Assembly: GCA_022494885.1 (NCBI GenBank) | Contig: JAGVSM010002829.1 | Coordinates: 21,424 to 85,423, forward strand | DNA: 64,000 nucleotides | Origin: Micrasema longulum | Taxonomy: Eukaryota; Arthropoda; Insecta; Trichoptera; Brachycentridae | Direction of reading: 5' to 3' | In this document: positions 63,931 to 64,000 of the stretch, in pieces | Position numbering within the stretch: the stretch's first letter is position 1 | Layout of the letters: each line of letters opens with the position of its first letter | Translations under genes and position numbers: made by a program | Notes under the pieces: generated by a model | Databases searched by the model: none | What the model saw: the letters and a program-made list of their open reading frames with translations, nothing else | Told to the model about the DNA's origin: nothing

Positions 63931-64000
63931 ATACGTTAGCCCTAATGCCTAACCTATTATAAAACTTTCTTCATCTCTGTTGTAAAATATACAATTAATA

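Noticed and set aside
1..64000. CRISPR array or bacterial operon
   Set aside because: No regularly spaced identical repeats with unique spacers, no bacterial gene organisation, and the content is eukaryotic transposons throughout.

Overview
This window looks like intergenic, transposon-dominated nuclear DNA from an insect, most probably a moth or butterfly. It is strongly AT-rich, has no operons and no long intact genes, and is packed with eukaryotic mobile-element debris: Penelope-like elements with GIY-YIG endonuclease, several families of non-LTR retrotransposons (jockey/CR1-like and RTE-like), tRNA-derived SINEs, mariner and Tc1 transposases, a Transib-type insertion, MITEs, foldback elements and a Helitron-type 3' end. 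The lepidopteran assignment is inference. It rests mainly on the Helitron-like end ending AAGCTAG|T (2340-2356) and the mix of families.

Layout. 0-5 kb: a Penelope-like copy (149-1174) with inverted arms and a broken GIY-YIG ORF, a second small Penelope-like derivative (1321-1748), a Helitron-like end, an RTE-like tail, and a jockey/CR1-like reverse transcriptase (3112-4580) between Penelope-type ends, one of which (4626-4669) folds as a hammerhead-like ribozyme. 5-8.5 kb: a MITE split by a LINE tail, a Tc1 transposase end and foldback repeats. 9-15 kb: LINE C-termini and a SINE. 17-20 kb: an 892-bp Transib-like insertion (CGACG target duplication) inside a foldback arm, then two Penelope arms facing each other as a 97-bp inverted repeat. 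20-29 kb: SINEs, RTE-like and jockey-like fragments, a MITE nested in a SINE, and a three-unit minisatellite. 30-37 kb: an internally deleted mariner with both ends (30742-31746), LINE tails, another MITE, and a young-looking Penelope deletion derivative (36299-36982). 38-50 kb: foldbacks, MITEs, RTE-like and CR1-like fragments, SINEs. 50-64 kb: LINE tails, two compact hairpin MITEs (129 and 97 bp), a second mariner remnant, more foldbacks and SINEs, and tandem arrays.

No host gene is recognised with confidence. The only weak candidates are a minus-strand ORF at 27316-27573 that runs into a consensus splice donor and a 49-codon ORF with a hydrophobic N-terminus at 21470-21619 preceded by an acceptor-like site. 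Every recognised transposon ORF is truncated or carries stops or frameshifts, so no element here looks autonomous. The informative content is the nesting: several insertions have exact target-site duplications that define element ends and relative ages.
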